The notes: generated by a model not told the origin, from the letters alone. A stretch of 12,154 bases of DNA from JAJDIA01 sp031555145 (GCA_031555145.1 JAVBUR010000013.1:1-12154); one strand, 5' to 3'; numbered from the stretch's first letter, positions 1-6,891 are shown. Numbers and translations: made by a program.

Positions 1-122
1 CAAGCAACTTTCGAGCTCGGGTCGTAAGCCAGAAACTCATCCAGCAAAGCATCCGATATCTGATCGGCTACTTTATCGGGGTGCCCTTCGGACACCGATT
101 CGGAGGTAAATAAATAACTCAT
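1..122 (-). CDS. metK: S-adenosylmethionine synthetase, N-terminal part (cut by window edge)
   Basis: The first 40 codons of methionine adenosyltransferase, which makes S-adenosylmethionine from ATP and methionine in the cytoplasm. Reading down from the ATG at 122-120, the protein begins MSYLFTSESVSEGHPDKVAD and continues QISDALLDEFLAYDPSSKVA. The segment SESVSEGHPDKVADQISDA is the hallmark N-terminal motif of MetK, with the ATP-contacting histidine in GHPDK. AAGGAA lies directly against the start codon. The rest of the gene lies beyond position 1. The 207-nt gap to folK contains its own -7 box and a SAM-II aptamer candidate, so metK is probably transcribed separately from folK. The identification is firm because this motif is nearly invariant. 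Confidence 0.96.
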   Translation of the reverse strand, partial: MSYLFTSESVSEGHPDKVADQISDALLDEFLAYDPSSKVA

Positions 123-191
123 TTCCTTATAAGAATTAAAAATATGAAAGGGATGGAGGGGTGGAAATGTGTGCGGAAGCAATCGGAAGGA

Positions 192-241
192 TTGTTTTTA
201 GCATTTTTTTCTGTGGTTGCAAGCATACAAATCTATCCACA
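192..241 (-). promoter_or_regulatory. SAM-II riboswitch aptamer candidate upstream of metK
   Basis: Read on the minus strand, the 50-nt segment carries the SAM-II pattern in order. P1 5' strand TGTGG is at 241-237, GATTT at 233-229, TTGC at 222-219, and P1 3' strand CCACA at 216-212. An A-rich linker follows, then GCTAAAA at 202-196. TTGC and GCTA can form the pseudoknot core, and TTG(T) just after GATTT can pair with (A)CAA at the 3' end as a second pseudoknot segment. Arrangement and length (about 50 nt) match the known class, including the AA between TTGC and P1. The aptamer ends about 70 nt before the metK ATG. SAM-II elements usually block the ribosome-binding site; no clear anti-SD or terminator is visible here, so the expression platform is unresolved. 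Family match is from memory; gene context (SAM synthesis) fits. Confidence 0.78.
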
Positions 242-257
242 TCCCGAAATAATGGGA

Positions 258-265
258 CAAAGGTA
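258..265 (-). promoter_or_regulatory. Putative metK promoter, -7 box TACCTTTG
   Basis: TACCTTTG on the minus strand matches the Bacteroidetes -7 consensus TAnnTTTG. It would start transcription near 252-249, just before the riboswitch aptamer at 241, which is where a start is needed. A TTTG at 284-281 could be the -33 element, but its 15-nt spacing is shorter than usual. Confidence 0.5.
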
Positions 266-329
266 CGGATTATTTTATATCAAACATGCGCTTTGGTGAT
301 TATTAACATGCCAAGGCCTTGTACCAAGG

Positions 330-791
330 TTACAGCAGGGTGGAGTACAGCTCGCGGACGGTTTGACCGAGGAGGGGGTGAAGGCGGTTGGGGACGATTT
401 CGGCGAGGGGTTGCATAACGAAGAGACGTTCATGCATGAGGGGATGGGGAAGGGTGAGATGGGGTGTTTGCAAGATAAGATCGTCGTAGAAGAGGAGGTC
501 GATGTCGATGAGGCGGTCGTGATACTGGCCGTCAGTCTTTTGGAGGCGGCCCATTTCGATCTCGATCTGGCGAGTAGTATCGAGCAGGTCTTGGGGGGAG
601 AGTGGGGTTTCGAGCACCAGGGCGGCGTTCAGGAAGGCGTTGTCGGAAGTGAAACCCCAGGGTTCAGTTTCGTAGAAGGAGGAGAGAGCGGTAACGTCCC
701 CTACCCTTTCAGCCATAAGCGCGGCTGCCTTGATGAGGTTGCCGCGCTTATTTCCGATATTGGTTCCGATGCTAATGCAGACGGTTGACAT
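330..791 (-). CDS. folK: 2-amino-4-hydroxy-6-hydroxymethyldihydropteridine pyrophosphokinase (HPPK)
   Basis: Transfers pyrophosphate from ATP to 6-hydroxymethyl-7,8-dihydropterin in folate synthesis. The chosen ATG at 791 gives 153 residues beginning MSTVCISIGTNIGN, matching the usual HPPK start (short beta strand, then a GSNLGD-like loop). A GTG 33 nt upstream would add 11 residues unlike the family and is not preferred. Family signatures seen: FYETEPWG in the N-terminal half; the DRLIDIDLLFYDD segment, equivalent to the PRTLDLDLLLYGD signature with metal-binding aspartates; and HPLMHERLFVMQPLAEIVP, the HPRxxxRxFVLxPLxEIxP pterin/ATP-binding block. Length is normal for a single-domain FolK. 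It lies 68 nt after queA on the same strand and may be the last gene of that transcript. Confidence 0.95.
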   Translation of the reverse strand: MSTVCISIGTNIGNKRGNLIKAAALMAERVGDVTALSSFYETEPWGFTSDNAFLNAALVLETPLSPQDLLDTTRQIEIEMGRLQKTDGQYHDRLIDIDLLFYDDLILQTPHLTLPHPLMHERLFVMQPLAEIVPNRLHPLLGQTVRELYSTLL

Positions 792-859
792 GATATGTAT
801 TACAATCGTTGTTAATTGATCCACAGGATCGTCGGCGTCGAATGACCGGCTAACGTCGT

Positions 860-1909
860 TTAGATGATTAACATGGCGTCGCCATAGGCACCGAAGCGGT
901 ATTTTTCCTGTACGGCCACTTTGTAAGCTTTCATGATGGTGTCGTATCCACCAAAGGAGGCAGTCATCATCAGGAGGGTCGACAGCGGCATGTGGAAGTT
1001 AGTGATCAAGCGGGTAGCCACGCTGAAGTCGTAGGGCGGGAAGATGAACTTGTTCGTCCAGCCGTTGAATTCTTTCAGGTGTCCGTCGGTGCTGACGGCA
1101 GTCTCCAAGGCACGCATCACAGACGTTCCTACGGCGCAGATCTGACGGCGGTCGTCGATGCCGGCATTGACGATACGGCCCACTTCTTCGCTGATCACCA
1201 TTTGTTCGGAGTCCATTTTATGTTTGGTAAGGTCTTCGACGTCGATCTCGCGGAAGTTACCCAGGCCGGAGTGTACGGTGAGGAAGGCAAAGCGGCAGTC
1301 CTTGATCTCCAGGCGTTTCATCAACTCGCGGCTGAAATGCAGACCGGCGGCAGGGGCGACAACGGCTCCTTCTTCGGTAGCGAAGATGTTCTGGTAACGC
1401 TCTTCGTCGTCCGGTTCCACTTCGCGGTCGATATAGCGGGGCAGCGGCGTTTCGCCGAGGGCGTATAAAGCAGCCTTAAAATCATCGTGGGAACCGTCAT
1501 AAAGGAAGCGGAGCGTACGTCCACGCGAGGTGGTGTTGTCGATCACTTCGGCCACCATCGAATCGTCTTCGCCGAAATATAGTTTATTGCCGATACGGAT
1601 CTTACGGGCAGGATCCACCAGCACGTCCCACAGACGGAGTTCGGGGTTGAGTTCGCGCAGCAGGAAGACTTCGATACGAGCGCCGGTCTTTTCCTTGTTG
1701 CCGTACAGACGGGCGGGGAATACACGGGTGTTATTGAAGACAAATACGTCTTTTTCGCCGAAGAAGTCGAGAATGTCTTTAAAGGTATGATGGGCGATAT
1801 CGCCGGTGGTACGGTTCACCACCATCAGACGCGACTCGTCCCTGTTCTGCGTCGGATGCAACGCGATCAGTTCGTCGGGCAGGTCAAATTTGAATTTAGA
1901 AAGCTTCAT
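860..1909 (-). CDS. queA: S-adenosylmethionine:tRNA ribosyltransferase-isomerase
   Basis: Transfers and isomerises the ribosyl part of SAM onto preQ1 in the tRNA wobble position (34), giving epoxyqueuosine. The 349 residues are full length for QueA. Signatures: LPDELIALHPTQNRDESRLMVV at the N terminus (10-31), FNNTRVFPARL (58-68), GAVVAPAAGLHF (181-192), GTSVMRALET (261-270) and NFHMPLSTLLMMTASFGGYD near 304-323. The family usually has GTT and PTAGLHF, so the S and A are mild substitutions. Start ATG at 1909 gives the canonical MKLSKFKFDLP opening. It begins 14 nt after the truB stop and is presumably cotranscribed with it. Both genes modify tRNA, and this enzyme spends the SAM that downstream metK makes. 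Confidence 0.97.
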   Translation of the reverse strand: MKLSKFKFDLPDELIALHPTQNRDESRLMVVNRTTGDIAHHTFKDILDFFGEKDVFVFNNTRVFPARLYGNKEKTGARIEVFLLRELNPELRLWDVLVDPARKIRIGNKLYFGEDDSMVAEVIDNTTSRGRTLRFLYDGSHDDFKAALYALGETPLPRYIDREVEPDDEERYQNIFATEEGAVVAPAAGLHFSRELMKRLEIKDCRFAFLTVHSGLGNFREIDVEDLTKHKMDSEQMVISEEVGRIVNAGIDDRRQICAVGTSVMRALETAVSTDGHLKEFNGWTNKFIFPPYDFSVATRLITNFHMPLSTLLMMTASFGGYDTIMKAYKVAVQEKYRFGAYGDAMLII

Positions 1910-1923
1910 AACTATTATTTTTA

Positions 1924-2628
1924 TTATTCTTTTTCTTCTGTTTGAATGTGTTCGTCGAGGTAGGCGTCAATGTCCTCGGGCGACATACACCTATCCAATG
2001 TCACATCACCGATCCGCGTACGCTCCAGCGCGATCAGATGGGCACCCGATTGCAGGGCTTCACCGATGTCACGGGCCAGGGCGCGGATATACGTTCCTTT
2101 ACTACACACCACCCGTATCCGGATGTCGGGCAGTTCGCATGCCAGTAGTTCCATTTCATCAATGACGAGGGTCTTCGACTTCAGCTCAACATCTTCCCCT
2201 TTGCGTGCCAACTCATAGGCACGTTTTCCTTCCACTTTGCAGGCCGAAAAGACCGGCGGCACCTGTTGGATCACACCGACAAACGACGCCAATACGGCTT
2301 CCACCTGTTCGCGGGTAATGTGGTCGAAGGGATAGACGGCGTCGATCTCCTTCTCCAGGTCGTACGAGGGTGTGGTTGCTCCCAACCGGAGAGTGGCCAC
2401 ATACTCTTTGGTCTGGTACTGAAACTCGTCAATCCGCTTGGTGGCTCTGCCCGTACACACGATCATCACACCCGTAGCCAAGGGATCCAATGTCCCGGCA
2501 TGGCCTACTTTCAACTTCTTCATCTTCAGCTTCCGGCAAAGTTTATACCGGAATTTGTTCACCAGATCGAACGATGTCCACCGGAGTGGTTTATTAAAAT
2601 AGAGGACTTCTCCTGCAATAAAATCCAT
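1924..2628 (-). CDS. truB: tRNA pseudouridine-55 synthase
   Basis: Isomerises U55 to pseudouridine in the T-arm of tRNAs. The 234-residue protein has the catalytic motif VGHAGTLDPLATG with nucleophile Asp48, the early segment NKPLRWTSFDLVNKFR that positions the RNA, the PPVFSACKVEGKRAYELAR block (124-142), and SKGTYIRALARDIG (176-189), all diagnostic for TruB. It is shorter than Escherichia coli TruB because it lacks the long C-terminal PUA-type extension, as is common in Bacteroidetes. Its ATG shares one base with the uppP stop (TAATG on the minus strand), which suggests translational coupling. It is followed 14 nt later by queA. Confidence 0.97.
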   Translation of the reverse strand: MDFIAGEVLYFNKPLRWTSFDLVNKFRYKLCRKLKMKKLKVGHAGTLDPLATGVMIVCTGRATKRIDEFQYQTKEYVATLRLGATTPSYDLEKEIDAVYPFDHITREQVEAVLASFVGVIQQVPPVFSACKVEGKRAYELARKGEDVELKSKTLVIDEMELLACELPDIRIRVVCSKGTYIRALARDIGEALQSGAHLIALERTRIGDVTLDRCMSPEDIDAYLDEHIQTEEKE

Positions 2629-3464
2629 TAAATGATCTGTAAGTTATGCCCGGTCAGCAGCATCACCAGGATCGCTCCTCCCACGATGATACGGTAATAA
2701 CCGAAGGCCTTGAATCCATATTTTGTCACATATCCGATAAAGAACCGGATCGCCAACAGCGCCACGATGAAAGCCACCACATTTCCCAGCAACAAGGCCA
2801 TGAGGTTTTGACTGAGCACGTCGGCTCCGGTGGGCTCCATGAACAGTTTCAACATTTTGTAAGCCGTTGCGGCAAACATGGTGGGAACCGCCAGGAAGAA
2901 GGAGAACTCAGCCGCCGCCTTACGCGACAACTTTTGAGACATACCTCCTACGATCGTAGCCATCGAACGCGACACGCCCGGTATCATGGCGATACACTGG
3001 ATCAGTCCGATCCGGAACGCTTTCTTCTCTGTGATCTCATCCGTTCCATCGGGATGATTGAACAGCTTATCCACAAAGAGCATAAAGACACCCCCAAGCA
3101 CCAGCATCACAGCCACCACCCAGACGTTCTCCAGCAGGTTGTCGATAAAATCTTCGAACAGAAAACCGATCACCGCTGCCGGGATAAATGCCACTAACAG
3201 TTTCCAATAAAAATCAAATTTGTGAAGAAAACTCTTCACATCTGTCACCTTTCCCGGGTTCAGCCGGAAGAAACGGTCCCAATACAGGCATACCACCGAC
3301 AGGATGGCGCCAAACTGGATAATCACCGTAAAGGCTTTTACGAAAGCAGTACTCTCGATACCCAGCAGATTCTGGGTTATGATCATGTGACCGGTCGAGG
3401 ATACGGGCAGAAACTCGGTCAGCCCTTCTACGATTGCCACAATAATAACTTCCAACGTACTCAT
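2628..3464 (-). CDS. uppP: Undecaprenyl-diphosphate phosphatase
   Basis: Integral membrane enzyme that dephosphorylates undecaprenyl pyrophosphate to recycle the lipid carrier for peptidoglycan and surface glycans; overexpression of family members gives bacitracin resistance. The 278-residue protein shows two catalytic motifs: EGLTEFLPVSSTGH (13-26, with Glu13, Glu17 and His26) and IPGVSRSMATI (161-171, with Arg166). About seven to eight hydrophobic segments are spread along the protein, as expected for the BacA/UppP fold. Its start overlaps the stop of the DUF3098 gene by four bases (ATGA), and its stop overlaps the truB start, so it sits in a tightly coupled operon with ftsX upstream. Confidence 0.97.
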   Translation of the reverse strand: MSTLEVIIVAIVEGLTEFLPVSSTGHMIITQNLLGIESTAFVKAFTVIIQFGAILSVVCLYWDRFFRLNPGKVTDVKSFLHKFDFYWKLLVAFIPAAVIGFLFEDFIDNLLENVWVVAVMLVLGGVFMLFVDKLFNHPDGTDEITEKKAFRIGLIQCIAMIPGVSRSMATIVGGMSQKLSRKAAAEFSFFLAVPTMFAATAYKMLKLFMEPTGADVLSQNLMALLLGNVVAFIVALLAIRFFIGYVTKYGFKAFGYYRIIVGGAILVMLLTGHNLQII

Positions 3465-3703
3465 TCGCCTTCCTGCTTGTCTTTACTGTTCTTCAGGATA
3501 CCGACAATCATCAATCCAAAACCGATCACGGTTACGATCGGTGCAACCACGATACGACGTGTATCGAAGATATCGGGGTTAAAGGAAACACCGTCTTTCG
3601 ATCCGCCACCACTCATCAACACAAAGCCGAGGATGATCACAACCATGGCCGCGATAATCCACAGATAGTTTTCCTTACGGAATGCAAAATCATGTTTATT
3701 CAT
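3461..3703 (-). CDS. DUF3098 family small membrane protein
   Basis: An 80-residue protein with two predicted membrane segments (about 14-31 and 51-69), the second preceded by RRIVVAP. The pattern (F-x-x-x-NY, two helices, GFVLMSGGGSKDG, FNPDIFDTRRIVVAPIV, lysine-rich tail) fits DUF3098, which I know as a family largely confined to Bacteroidetes and found next to ftsX and uppP. Function is unknown. The conserved position between ftsX and uppP suggests a link with cell envelope or division, but this is inference. It starts 19 nt after the ftsX stop and its own stop overlaps the uppP start by 4 nt. Confidence 0.88.
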   Translation of the reverse strand: MNKHDFAFRKENYLWIIAAMVVIILGFVLMSGGGSKDGVSFNPDIFDTRRIVVAPIVTVIGFGLMIVGILKNSKDKQEGE

Positions 3704-3722
3704 GCTATATTCTTTTTGTTAT

Positions 3723-4601
3723 TTACATGTAATACAACTGGTCGCCTTCTGTGCGCAAATACTTGTTGACTGCCAGCACGGTAGCGACGACAGACAGTAT
3801 CGCTCCCATCAGGATCACCGACACACAGACTACGAGCAGCGTCTGCACATCCAGCAGTTGGATAAATCCCTGCAGTTCGTTTTGCAGATAGAACAGCATC
3901 CCCATCAGCAGGGCGATAGCCAGCAGAGACGCCATCATTCCGCTTATCAGGTTGTACCGCACAAACGGCGCCCGGATAAATCCCGGCGTCGCACCTACCA
4001 GCTTCATCGTATGGATCAGGAAGCGTTTGGAATAGATCAACAGCCGGATCGTATTCCCGATCAGCACAAACGAGATAACCGTCAGGATGGCGGCCAACGC
4101 CAGCAGGATCAGTCCTACCCGCGCGATATTCGAATGTACCATTTCGATCATATCCTTGCGATAAAGCAGCTCGGATACGGAGGTATATGATTTGATTTGT
4201 TGCTCAATATGTTGCAGGCTGTCGGGGTTGGCGTATTCTGAGCGCAACCGGACCTCGATGGATGCCTGCAGGGGGTTAAAGCCGAGGAAGGTTTGCGGGT
4301 CTTCACCCAGCTCTTCTTCCAGTTCTTTGGCGGCTTGTTCCTTGGAGATGTATTCGGCTGATTTGATAAAAGGCAGCGTTTCCAGTTTTTGCTGCATACG
4401 CTTTACGTCGTCCTCCTTCTGATTGTCTTTCAAGAGGATGGAAAAGGTCATATTTTCCTTCACATATACCGACAGTTTATTGCCAAGCATCCCCATCAAT
4501 AAAATAAGACCCAACAGGAAAAGGACTAACGAGATACTTATAATAGATGTCAACCGTGAGTGGAAGAAAGTAACCGTACGTACCTTTATATTATCAGCCA
4601 T
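3723..4601 (-). CDS. ftsX: Cell division protein FtsX (ABC transporter-like permease)
   Basis: The membrane partner of the FtsE ATPase; the FtsEX complex couples ATP use to activation of peptidoglycan hydrolases at the septum. The 292 residues show the FtsX layout: cytoplasmic N terminus, TM1 (about 18-39), a large extracytoplasmic domain (about 41-158, with FIKSAEYISKEQAAKELEEE), TM2 (160-183), a cytoplasmic loop with NTIRLLIYSKRFLIHTMKLV and VGATPGFIRAPF (the FtsE-coupling region, 183-213), then TM3 (217-240) and TM4 (253-277). ftsE is not adjacent in the window; this is common in Bacteroidetes as far as I recall. It begins 132 nt after the miaB stop and probably heads the ftsX-DUF3098-uppP-truB-queA operon. 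Confidence 0.95.
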   Translation of the reverse strand: MADNIKVRTVTFFHSRLTSIISISLVLFLLGLILLMGMLGNKLSVYVKENMTFSILLKDNQKEDDVKRMQQKLETLPFIKSAEYISKEQAAKELEEELGEDPQTFLGFNPLQASIEVRLRSEYANPDSLQHIEQQIKSYTSVSELLYRKDMIEMVHSNIARVGLILLALAAILTVISFVLIGNTIRLLIYSKRFLIHTMKLVGATPGFIRAPFVRYNLISGMMASLLAIALLMGMLFYLQNELQGFIQLLDVQTLLVVCVSVILMGAILSVVATVLAVNKYLRTEGDQLYYM

Positions 4602-4636
4602 CAGCCAGTAGCAGTATTAATACAATTAAATAAATG

Positions 4637-4666
4637 GGGGAAGGGCCGTCAAGACAACACTTCCCC
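4637..4666 (-). repeat. Stem-loop between miaB and ftsX
   Basis: GGGGAAG at 4637-4643 is the exact reverse complement of CTTCCCC at 4660-4666, giving a 7-bp GC-rich stem with a 16-nt loop. On the minus strand it lies after the miaB stop (4734) and before the ftsX start (4601), followed by an A/T-rich CATTTATTTAATTG. It could be a weak miaB terminator or a structured ftsX leader. It lacks a proper T-run, so termination is uncertain. Confidence 0.4.
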
Positions 4667-4733
4667 TAAATTCTCTGCAAAAGAACGAATAAATTACGTA
4701 TCTCCGGCAGTTTATTTCCCGAATTACAATAAT

Positions 4734-6101
4734 TTAACTTACAGTATCCCCGAACAAGGTAGCCGACGAGGCATGAGTGATCCGCACCTGTACGTACTGC
4801 CCGACATGGTAGTGCTGCTTATCGAAGATCACTACCTTATTCTGGCTCGTACGACCGAACAACTGTTCACGTGAACGCTTGGAGAAGCCTTCGACCAACA
4901 CTTCGAATGTCTTACCGACATCCCGTTGGTTGCTCTCGTCCGACAGTTGGTTCTGAAGGTCGATCATACCTTGCAGGCGACGGATCTTTTCTTCTTCCGG
5001 AATATCATCCGTCAAGTGCTTGGCGGCATAGGTACCCGGACGTTCGGAATACTTAAAAAGGAAGGCACTGTCGTAGCCCACCTCGCGCATCAGCGATAGC
5101 GTATCCTGGTAGTCCTGCTCTGTTTCGGAATGGAAGCCACAGAAGAGATCGGTCGAGATCGCACAGTCGGGCAGTATCCGGCGGATGGCAGCGATACGGT
5201 CGAGATACCATTCGCGTGTATATTTGCGGTTCATCACTTCCAGGATACGTGAGCTGCCGGATTGGGCAGGCAAATGAATCATCCGGCAAAGATTCGGATG
5301 TGCAGCGATCACCCGTAATGTTTCATCGCTCATATCTTTGGGATGTGAGGTAGTAAAGCGTACCCGCATACCGGGTGCTTCAAGGGCTACTTTTTTCAGC
5401 AATAAAGGGAAAGTCACTGTTTCGCCCTTCTGCTCGAAGAGGTAGGAGTTGACGTTTTGCCCCAACAGGGTTACTTCTTTGAATCCTTTGTCGCGCATAT
5501 CGCGAACTTCCTTCAGGATGCTTTCGACATCCCGGCTGCGCTCGCGCCCGCGGGTGTACGGTACAATACAGTATGTACAGAAATTATTACATCCGCGCAT
5601 AATGGAAATAAATCCGGAGATGCGAGCTCCCACTTTCAATGGGATTACATCCTTGTAGGTCTCCTGGGTGGAAAGCTCCACATTCAGGGCCTTCTCACCC
5701 CGTTCCACAGCGCCTACCAGGTTCGGCAAATCGAGGTACGAATCAGGGCCAGCCACCAGGTCAGCACCATGTTCTTCGATCAATACTTGCTTTACCCGTT
5801 CGGCCATGCAACCCAGGACACCAACAATCAGTCCCCGTTTTTTCTTTTTTAGTGAGCGGAGGTACTCCAACCGCCCGTAAATTTTTTGCTCTGCGTTGTC
5901 TCGCACCGAGCAAGTGTTGAGAAAAACGGCATCCGCCTCGCGCATATCCTCTGTTACCGAATACCCTCCCATTTGCATGATGGAGGCTACAACTTCACTA
6001 TCGGCCACGTTCATTTGGCAGCCGTAAGTCTCAATAAATAACCGCTTTTCCTCTTTTGCAACAACGGATTTAGAGTCCGCGTCTTTTTCGTGTTCAGTCA
6101 T
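4734..6101 (-). CDS. miaB: tRNA-2-methylthio-N6-dimethylallyladenosine synthase (radical SAM methylthiotransferase)
   Basis: Adds a methylthio group to i6A37 of tRNA, using SAM both as radical source and methyl donor. Three domains are visible in 455 residues. The N-terminal UPF0004 domain carries Cys28 (ETYGCQMNVADSE), Cys64 (LNTCSVRDNAEQK) and Cys98 (LGCMAER), which bind the auxiliary 4Fe-4S cluster. The radical SAM domain has MRGCNNFCTYCIVPYTRGRE with Cys171, Cys175 and Cys178 (CxxxCxxC). A C-terminal TRAM domain (about 392-455) binds tRNA. The Q-M-N in GCQMN and the IVPYTRGRE sequence favour MiaB over MtaB or RimO. The ATG at 6101 leaves a 20-residue charged extension. It is the most upstream gene of the minus-strand cluster and is divergent from the gene at 6434. 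Confidence 0.96.
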   Translation of the reverse strand: MTEHEKDADSKSVVAKEEKRLFIETYGCQMNVADSEVVASIMQMGGYSVTEDMREADAVFLNTCSVRDNAEQKIYGRLEYLRSLKKKKRGLIVGVLGCMAERVKQVLIEEHGADLVAGPDSYLDLPNLVGAVERGEKALNVELSTQETYKDVIPLKVGARISGFISIMRGCNNFCTYCIVPYTRGRERSRDVESILKEVRDMRDKGFKEVTLLGQNVNSYLFEQKGETVTFPLLLKKVALEAPGMRVRFTTSHPKDMSDETLRVIAAHPNLCRMIHLPAQSGSSRILEVMNRKYTREWYLDRIAAIRRILPDCAISTDLFCGFHSETEQDYQDTLSLMREVGYDSAFLFKYSERPGTYAAKHLTDDIPEEEKIRRLQGMIDLQNQLSDESNQRDVGKTFEVLVEGFSKRSREQLFGRTSQNKVVIFDKQHYHVGQYVQVRITHASSATLFGDTVS

Positions 6102-6142
6102 CTCTTAATTGTTAATATAGTTTAAATCTTATCCTCTTCGAA

Positions 6143-6174
6143 CAAAAAGATCGGCAAATACTTGCCCGAATCAA
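6143..6174 (-). promoter_or_regulatory. Possible miaB promoter
   Basis: On the minus strand, TTG (6174-6172), a 21-nt spacer and TCTTTTTG (6150-6143) resemble the Bacteroidetes TTG/TAnnTTTG promoter with one mismatch in the -7 box. It lies 42 nt upstream of the miaB ATG. The match is imperfect, so this is tentative. Confidence 0.3.
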
Positions 6175-6192
6175 TTTCTTCCCTTAGATTTG
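6162..6192 (+). promoter_or_regulatory. Bacteroidetes-type promoter (TTG, 20-nt spacer, TAGATTTG)
   Basis: TTG at 6162-6164 and a perfect TAnnTTTG box (TAGATTTG, 6185-6192), separated by 20 nt, form the best complete promoter match in the window. Transcription would start near 6198. The next plus-strand gene begins only at 6434, and a terminator lies at 6240-6271, so the promoter seems to drive a short RNA. Confidence 0.62.
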
Positions 6193-6197
6193 CATTT

Positions 6198-6280
6198 GAA
6201 AAACGTAAATTTTTTCATAGTTAAGGTTTTGGTTAAATCGAATAAGGGTGGCTGTGAAGTTACCCTTATTCACTTTTTAT
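6198..6280 (+). ncRNA. Candidate small RNA (or terminated leader), about 80 nt
   Basis: The segment begins just after a good promoter and ends in an intrinsic terminator. It can fold into a 5' A/T hairpin (GAAAAA 6198-6203 with TTTTTC 6211-6216), a single-stranded middle containing TTAAGGTTTTGGTTAA, and the terminator stem. It contains no ATG, so no peptide is evident. No plus-strand gene lies upstream to need this terminator. I do not recognise the family. The alternative is a premature-termination leader (attenuator) for the gene at 6434. Confidence 0.5.
6240..6280 (+). terminator. Intrinsic terminator ending a short plus-strand transcript
   Basis: GAATAAGGGT (6240-6249) pairs perfectly with ACCCTTATTC (6262-6271), a 10-bp stem with a 12-nt loop, followed by ACTTTTTAT. 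The T-run exists only on the plus strand, so it terminates plus-strand transcription. Confidence 0.75.
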
Positions 6281-6335
6281 ACCAGTCATATCGTAATTTA
6301 TTGCACTTATTAGGCTCATTTTGTGAAATTATGTG

Positions 6336-6343
6336 TATTTTTG
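6336..6343 (+). promoter_or_regulatory. Possible -7 box (TATTTTTG) for the gene at 6434
   Basis: TATTTTTG fits TAnnTTTG and lies about 90 nt upstream of the start codon, after the 6240-6271 terminator. No TTG at the proper -33 distance is seen, so this is weak. The rest of 6281-6433 is A/T-rich with nothing else recognised. Confidence 0.3.
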
Positions 6344-6433
6344 AAGGGTGTAATTCTTAAAGTTGTTTAAAGACTATCCAATCTTTAGACGCCTTAGAAA
6401 TACCCGAAAAAGCATACAAAAGTAATCAAAGTT

Positions 6434-6871
6434 ATGGATAATCCCGGAGATTGGCTTTATATTGTATTAATGGCAGTGGCTGTAGTCACCAGCCTGATCA
6501 GTGCGGGTAAAAAGAAACGGCAGGAAGCGGAACAACAAAACCGTCCGCAACCCGACTATGATACCGACGAAGAAGCGTCGGAAGAAAAAGGTTTCTGGGA
6601 TGTACTGCAAGACATGCAGAAGCAGGAGGAAGCCCGCCAACAGGAAGTTCGCCGCCAGCAACAGGCACGGGCTGCTCAAGCTACTACCCAACGCAAGAAG
6701 CAAACGTCTTCTCCTTTCCTTTCCGGTGAGACTATCAGCCGTAGCGCCCAGGCTCAATCGTCATTCCAGGAGATTGATCCGGAACCGATTTTGAAGGAAG
6801 AGGCCTTCAAAGATCCCGAAGAATTGCGAAAAGCTGTCATCTACGCCGAAATACTCAACCGGAAATATTAG
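6434..6871 (+). CDS. Conserved hypothetical membrane-anchored protein with charged Q/R-rich linker
   Basis: 145 residues, function not recognised. One N-terminal hydrophobic helix (about 7-24, WLYIVLMAVAVVTSLISA) is followed at once by KKKR, placing the rest in the cytoplasm. Next come an acidic stretch (DYDTDEEASEEKG, 41-53), a Gln/Arg/Ala-rich probable coiled coil (about 57-90), a Ser/Gln-rich linker, and a C-terminal block ending DPEELRKAVIYAEILNRKY. I recall similar endings (RKAVIYSEILNRKY) in short Bacteroidetes hypotheticals, so the last 20 residues are probably the conserved functional part. It lies directly upstream of the CoA-transferase gene (74 nt), but that gene has its own -7 box, so a functional link is not implied. 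Confidence 0.82.
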   Translation: MDNPGDWLYIVLMAVAVVTSLISAGKKKRQEAEQQNRPQPDYDTDEEASEEKGFWDVLQDMQKQEEARQQEVRRQQQARAAQATTQRKKQTSSPFLSGETISRSAQAQSSFQEIDPEPILKEEAFKDPEELRKAVIYAEILNRKY

Positions 6872-6891
6872 CCTATCATTTTCTTTTTTAA

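Noticed and set aside
228..235. Perfect TAnnTTTG match (TAGATTTG, minus strand) as a metK promoter
   Set aside because: Its GATTT lies inside the SAM-II aptamer core, and starting there would remove the P1 stem. The upstream TACCTTTG at 265-258 explains the layout better.
302..335. Possible folK terminator from CCTTG/CAAGG and CCAAGG repeats
   Set aside because: Only a 5-bp stem with a 3-nt loop and no T-run directly after it on the minus strand; not strong enough to annotate.
161..418. 85-codon plus-strand frame across the metK leader
   Set aside because: Runs through the riboswitch and the folK 3' end in antisense; arginine- and glycine-rich low-complexity end, no coding signature.
363..788. 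141-codon plus-strand frame opposite folK
   Set aside because: Shadow of folK in the antisense direction; very Glu/Val/Gly-rich without domain features.
792..824. GTG upstream start for folK (11 extra residues)
   Set aside because: The added residues do not match HPPK proteins, which begin with the short strand found right after the ATG at 791.
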